In this document: piece by piece, positions 7,453-10,740 of the stretch
How positions within the stretch are numbered: the first letter of the stretch is position 1
How the letters are laid out: every line of letters begins with the position of its first letter
Assembly (NCBI GenBank): GCA_030671465.1
Contig: DAOVIP010000023.1
Location: 1 to 10,740, forward strand
Reading direction: 5' to 3'
DNA: 10,740 nucleotides
Source of the DNA: Candidatus Aminicenantota bacterium
GTDB lineage: Bacteria; Acidobacteriota; Aminicenantia; UBA2199
Translations under genes and position numbers: made by a program
Notes under the pieces: generated by a model
Told to the model about the DNA's origin: nothing
Database searches by the model: none
What the model saw: only the letters and a program-made list of their open reading frames with translations

Positions 7453-9600
7453 ATGATAAAGCGATTCTTTGAACTTCAGGAAAAGGTTTTAAACTACTTC
7501 CCGGATGCCAATACCGAATTATTGAAAAAAGCCTATTCCATCGCTGCTGAGGCCCATCTGAACCAGCGGAGAGCTACCAATGAGCCCTATATTTCCCATC
7601 CCTTGTCCGTAGCCGGTATTCTGGCCGATATGAAAATGGATGAAATTTCCATTGCCGCGGCATTGTTGCATGATATTGTTGAAGATACCCGTTATTCGAT
7701 TAAAGAGATCACCGATATGTTTGGAAAAGAAATCAGTGATATTGTCTGGGGTGTGACCAAAATCTCCAAAATCTCCGATATCGATGCCGAGGATGCCAGG
7801 GCCGAAACCCTGAAGAAGATGATTATCGCCATGACCAGTGATGTGAGGGTGATATTGATCAAACTGGCTGACCGGCTCCACAACATCCGCACCCTGGATG
7901 TCCTGAGTGATGACCGAAAAAAAAGAATTGCCGATGAAACCCTGGAAATCTATGCCCCCATTGCCTATCGGTTGGGAATGGGAAAGATTAAAGATGAACT
8001 GGAAAATGTGGCCTTTATGTATGCCCATCAAGAGGAGTATGTCAAAATCAATAAAGAGGTGGGTGATAAAAAAGAATGGGCCATTGCCCAGATAGAAAGT
8101 TTAAAAAAAGAAGTGAAGGGGATCCTGGCCAAGTATAAAATTCCAGGTGAAATTCGCTACCGGATCAAGCGGGAAGTGTCCATTTATCGAAAAATCGAAC
8201 GGCAAAACATTAGCCTGGACAAGGTCTATGATCTCCTGGCCCTGAGGATTATCACTGACTCGGTGGAAAATTGCTATGCCATCATGGGCGATATTCATCA
8301 GCGTTACCAGCATATCCCGTCCCGCTGGCGGGATTTTATCGCCAACCCCAAGAGCAACGGATATCAGTCCATTCATACCACCATCATCACCCCGGAGGGA
8401 GTCATTGCAGAGGTTCAAATCCGGACCCGAGAGATGCACGAAGTGGCCGAAGAGGGGATCGCCGCCCACTGGTCTTATAAAGAGGGAATATCCTTTCTGG
8501 AAAATGATCAGCGTCTACACTGGTTCAGGGATTTGATTGAAACCCATAAAAGCAATCCCAATCCCCGTGATTTTCTGTCATTGGTCAAGCAGGACCTGAC
8601 CCCGGATGAGGTGTATGTGTTTACCCCCAAGGGCAGGGTAATCAACCTGAAGGCTGGATCCACTCCGGTTGATTTTGCCTATGCTATCCACACCGAGGTG
8701 GGGAATCAATGCAAGGGCTCTATTGTCAATGAAAAGCTGGTCCCATTGAAAACCGAACTGATGTCTGGGGATGTGGTGGAAATCCTAACCGCTAAAAATA
8801 TATCTCCCAGCCCCGACTGGCTGAAATTTGTGGTGACCAGTCGAGCCCGTAAAAAAATAGCCGGTTACTTTCTGGGCAAGGAAAACCTGTTAAATGTGGA
8901 TAAGGGTAAACGGCTGTGGTCCAGAGTACTCAGGGATTTTAGAAAGAGATACAAATTAAAAATCAATGAAGGTGAATTAAATGAGAGAATTGCCAAGCTG
9001 CATTACCCTGATATGGAATCTTTTTACCGGGATATCGGATCCAACAAGCGTTTGCTGGATCGGAAAACCCTGAAGTTCATTTTTCCTTCTATTAGCACCG
9101 GTGAACTGGAACCGGAACGGAAAATCCCTAAAAAAACCGCTCAAATGTACAAGCTGGTCAGCGTGGAGGGCTACCAGGATATTGATATAGTCTTTGCCAA
9201 ATGCTGTTTCCCCATCAAAGGTGATCAAATTGTGGGCTATGTCACCCAGAACCGGGGCTTGGTCATTCACAAGCAGAATTGCACAAATGTCAAAAATGGA
9301 CTACCCAGCCGGCTGAAAAAAGTGGAATGGAACATCAATGAAGATTACTCTTATATTGTTAAATATGATCTTATCGTTCAGGACCGGCCCGGGATCTTGA
9401 GTGCCATTTCCAGTATCAATGCCGAATTTGACTCCAATATTAAACGGATAGAGAATGAAAATATCAGCCAGAGCATGAGTAGAATAAAAATTGCCTTCGA
9501 AGTGACCGATATCGGCCAGATGTTAAAAATCTCTAAGGAATACAAGAAAATCAAGGGTGTGTTCTCGGCCGTTCGGAAACGGATTTCGGAAAAACAATAA
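7453..9600 (+). CDS. rel: Bifunctional (p)ppGpp synthetase/hydrolase (RelA/SpoT family)
   Basis: Long RSH enzymes make (p)ppGpp from GTP/GDP and ATP on starvation and hydrolyse it otherwise. The 715-residue protein has the full domain order. The HD hydrolase has all expected residues: H49, H73-D74, E77-D78 and D140, each four positions before the Streptococcus Rel numbering, so hydrolysis is probably active. The synthetase has D260 (YDLLALRI), RWRD at 291-294, YQSIHTT at 304-310 and E320 (EVQIRT). RWRD corresponds to the RxKD motif of bifunctional enzymes rather than the ExDD of synthesis-only RelA. A TGS domain spans about 385-448 (DEVYVFTPKGRVINL), then a helical region, a zinc-finger-like part with C584, C585, H606 and C610, and a C-terminal ACT domain (about 636-710). 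The start matches the family N-terminus; the SD is weak (TAGAGA). Divergent from the PASTA operon. Confidence 0.96.
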   Translation: MIKRFFELQEKVLNYFPDANTELLKKAYSIAAEAHLNQRRATNEPYISHPLSVAGILADMKMDEISIAAALLHDIVEDTRYSIKEITDMFGKEISDIVWGVTKISKISDIDAEDARAETLKKMIIAMTSDVRVILIKLADRLHNIRTLDVLSDDRKKRIADETLEIYAPIAYRLGMGKIKDELENVAFMYAHQEEYVKINKEVGDKKEWAIAQIESLKKEVKGILAKYKIPGEIRYRIKREVSIYRKIERQNISLDKVYDLLALRIITDSVENCYAIMGDIHQRYQHIPSRWRDFIANPKSNGYQSIHTTIITPEGVIAEVQIRTREMHEVAEEGIAAHWSYKEGISFLENDQRLHWFRDLIETHKSNPNPRDFLSLVKQDLTPDEVYVFTPKGRVINLKAGSTPVDFAYAIHTEVGNQCKGSIVNEKLVPLKTELMSGDVVEILTAKNISPSPDWLKFVVTSRARKKIAGYFLGKENLLNVDKGKRLWSRVLRDFRKRYKLKINEGELNERIAKLHYPDMESFYRDIGSNKRLLDRKTLKFIFPSISTGELEPERKIPKKTAQMYKLVSVEGYQDIDIVFAKCCFPIKGDQIVGYVTQNRGLVIHKQNCTNVKNGLPSRLKKVEWNINEDYSYIVKYDLIVQDRPGILSAISSINAEFDSNIKRIENENISQSMSRIKIAFEVTDIGQMLKISKEYKKIKGVFSAVRKRISEKQ

Positions 9601-9604
9601 GGAG
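9601..9604 (+). promoter_or_regulatory. Ribosome binding site of the aminotransferase gene
   Basis: GGAG directly follows the rel stop TAA and lies six bases before ATG at 9611. It selects that ATG over the ATG at 9605 (too close to the SD) and over an upstream in-frame ATG at 9557 inside rel. Confidence 0.75.
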
Positions 9605-9610
9605 ATGTCT

Positions 9611-10738
9611 ATGAAAGCATTTCAACCTTTTGTCATGGAACGAATGATGTCAAAATTTGAAAAGGATGTTACTTTCAACCTGTCAGAAAGCGGGGTTCAC
9701 CCCCTGCTGCTGAGTGAATTGCTGGAAATGGTGCCTGGCAAACTGGATGAGCTTCTGAAAACGGAATTGAATTACCCCCATGCCAATGGTATTCCCGAAC
9801 TGCGCCGGAATATTGCCCGGCTCTACCCCGAGGCTGAATCTTCTCAGGTACTGGTAACGGTCGGAGCCATCGAGGCCAATTATATTACCCTTCAGACCCT
9901 GCTGTCGCCCGGGAATGAAATCGTGGTCATGCTGCCCAACTATATGCAGATCTGGGGCATTGCCAAAAACCATGGCTTTCACCTGAAAACCTTCCGGTTG
10001 CTGGAGGAAAAAGGCTGGGCCCCGGACCTGGAAACCCTGGAATCGGTGGTAACGCCTCAAACCAAATTGATTGCGGTTTGTAACCCGGACAACCCCACCG
10101 GCCGGACATTGACCGAAACCGAAATGGATGGCATTATTACCTGTACCAGATCGGTGGGGGCCTGGATTCTGGCCGACGAAGTGTATCGGGGTGCTGACCG
10201 GGTATCCGATGTGGAAAACCCATCTTTTTACGGCAGATACGATAAGGTGATTGCGGTGGGGAGCATGAGCAAGGCCTACGGGCTTCCCGGCCTGCGGATT
10301 GGCTGGGCCATAGGTCCGGAGGATATCATTGATGAACTCTGGGCCCGGCACGAATACCTGACCATCAGTACCACCATGCTCTCCAACCAGCTGGCAGCCC
10401 TGGCCCTGTCTCCCGAGATCAGGCCCTTGCTGTTGAAACGGACCCGTGGTTTTATCCGCCGGGGATATCCAATTCTCGAACAATGGATGCAGGCCCACCA
10501 GGGGCGGTTTTGGATGCGTCCTCCGGATGCGGCGGCCATTGCCTTTGTGGGATATAATTTTGATATCAACTCCAGTGAGTTTACCGACCGCCTGCGCAAG
10601 GAGAAAAGTGTATTGATTGTACCCGGAGATCATTTTGGCATGGATCATTTTGTTCGAATCAGTTTTGGCCTGCCCGAGGATTATCTGATTCCCGCACTGG
10701 AGCGAATTCATGAATTAATTATCGAGATAAATAAATAA
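9611..10738 (+). CDS. PLP-dependent class I/II aminotransferase, substrate unknown
   Basis: The 375-residue protein has the fold-type I aminotransferase signature. Key residues are NPTG with N161 (PLP ring contact), D189 and Y192 (ADEVYRG), the Schiff-base lysine K221 in SMSKAYGLPGLRIGW, R229 contacting phosphate, and R349 (HFVRISFG), expected to bind the substrate carboxylate. NYPHANG (54-60) corresponds to the Y-x-x-x-G-x-x-x-L-R segment near the N-terminus. It is a soluble cytoplasmic enzyme that moves amino groups between an amino acid and a 2-oxo acid. The sequence looks like the broad group annotated as aspartate/aromatic aminotransferases or capreomycidine-synthase-like enzymes, and I cannot name the substrate. 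It starts ten bases after rel with a good SD, so it is probably co-transcribed. The stop is two bases from the window end, so the downstream neighbour is unseen. Confidence 0.9.
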   Translation: MKAFQPFVMERMMSKFEKDVTFNLSESGVHPLLLSELLEMVPGKLDELLKTELNYPHANGIPELRRNIARLYPEAESSQVLVTVGAIEANYITLQTLLSPGNEIVVMLPNYMQIWGIAKNHGFHLKTFRLLEEKGWAPDLETLESVVTPQTKLIAVCNPDNPTGRTLTETEMDGIITCTRSVGAWILADEVYRGADRVSDVENPSFYGRYDKVIAVGSMSKAYGLPGLRIGWAIGPEDIIDELWARHEYLTISTTMLSNQLAALALSPEIRPLLLKRTRGFIRRGYPILEQWMQAHQGRFWMRPPDAAAIAFVGYNFDINSSEFTDRLRKEKSVLIVPGDHFGMDHFVRISFGLPEDYLIPALERIHELIIEINK

Positions 10739-10740
10739 AA

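Noticed and set aside
7519..8031. Minus-strand open frame opposite the rel hydrolase domain
   Set aside because: The plus strand encodes all HD-domain catalytic residues here. The antisense product is low-complexity in Gly, Ile and Phe and has no SD or neighbour logic.
9557..9610. Longer aminotransferase start inside rel
   Set aside because: It would overlap rel by 44 bases with no SD and add residues unlike the family N-terminus. GGAG at 9601-9604 points to ATG at 9611.
9683..10711. Long open frame of 342 codons on the minus strand opposite the aminotransferase
   Set aside because: The plus-strand frame has full aminotransferase motifs and an SD. The antisense translation has no recognisable motif and is rich in Gly, Pro, His and Gln, as expected from reading a biased coding strand backwards.
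1..10740. Hidden defence system, mobile element, CRISPR array or RNA gene
   Set aside because: Coding density is near complete with recognisable housekeeping genes. I saw no direct repeats with spacers, transposase or integrase motifs, tRNA-like cloverleaf or rRNA segments.

Overview
The window holds eight protein-coding genes and almost no non-coding DNA. Nothing in it points to a mobile element, a phage, a CRISPR array or an RNA gene. The host is a diderm bacterium: it has a BamD-type outer-membrane assembly lipoprotein with a lipobox, and an exported M14 peptidase. Base composition looks moderate and even. A stand-alone PASTA protein next to rpe and bamD, and a large M14 peptidase with a C-terminal glutamine-amidotransferase-like domain, would suit the FCB group or an uncultivated relative (Marinimicrobia- or Aminicenantes-like). 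That placement is a low-confidence inference, because no marker gene here settles it.

Layout. Six genes run leftward from about 7290 to 1: PASTA membrane protein, rpe, bamD, uvrC, M14 peptidase, GltS-family symporter (cut by the window edge). The first four are tightly packed: a 4-nt overlap, a 1-nt gap, then a 14-nt overlap. A 61-nt gap with a plausible promoter and a strong ribosome binding site separates uvrC from the M14 gene, which is followed after 1 nt by the symporter. Two genes run rightward from 7453: a long bifunctional Rel/SpoT (p)ppGpp enzyme and, 10 nt later, a PLP-dependent aminotransferase. The divergent intergenic region (about 7291-7452) carries candidate promoters on both strands and an imperfect hairpin.

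How the genes may work together. The PASTA-rpe-bamD-uvrC block mixes envelope, carbon and DNA-repair housekeeping functions and is probably one transcription unit. The M14-symporter pair suggests extracytoplasmic peptide trimming coupled to amino-acid uptake. Rel/SpoT is the starvation sensor, and the downstream aminotransferase is probably co-transcribed with it.

I found no clear previously undescribed system. The features most worth a second look are a UvrC that lacks the usual C-terminal helix-hairpin-helix domain, the peptidase-symporter pairing, and the compact divergent promoter region.
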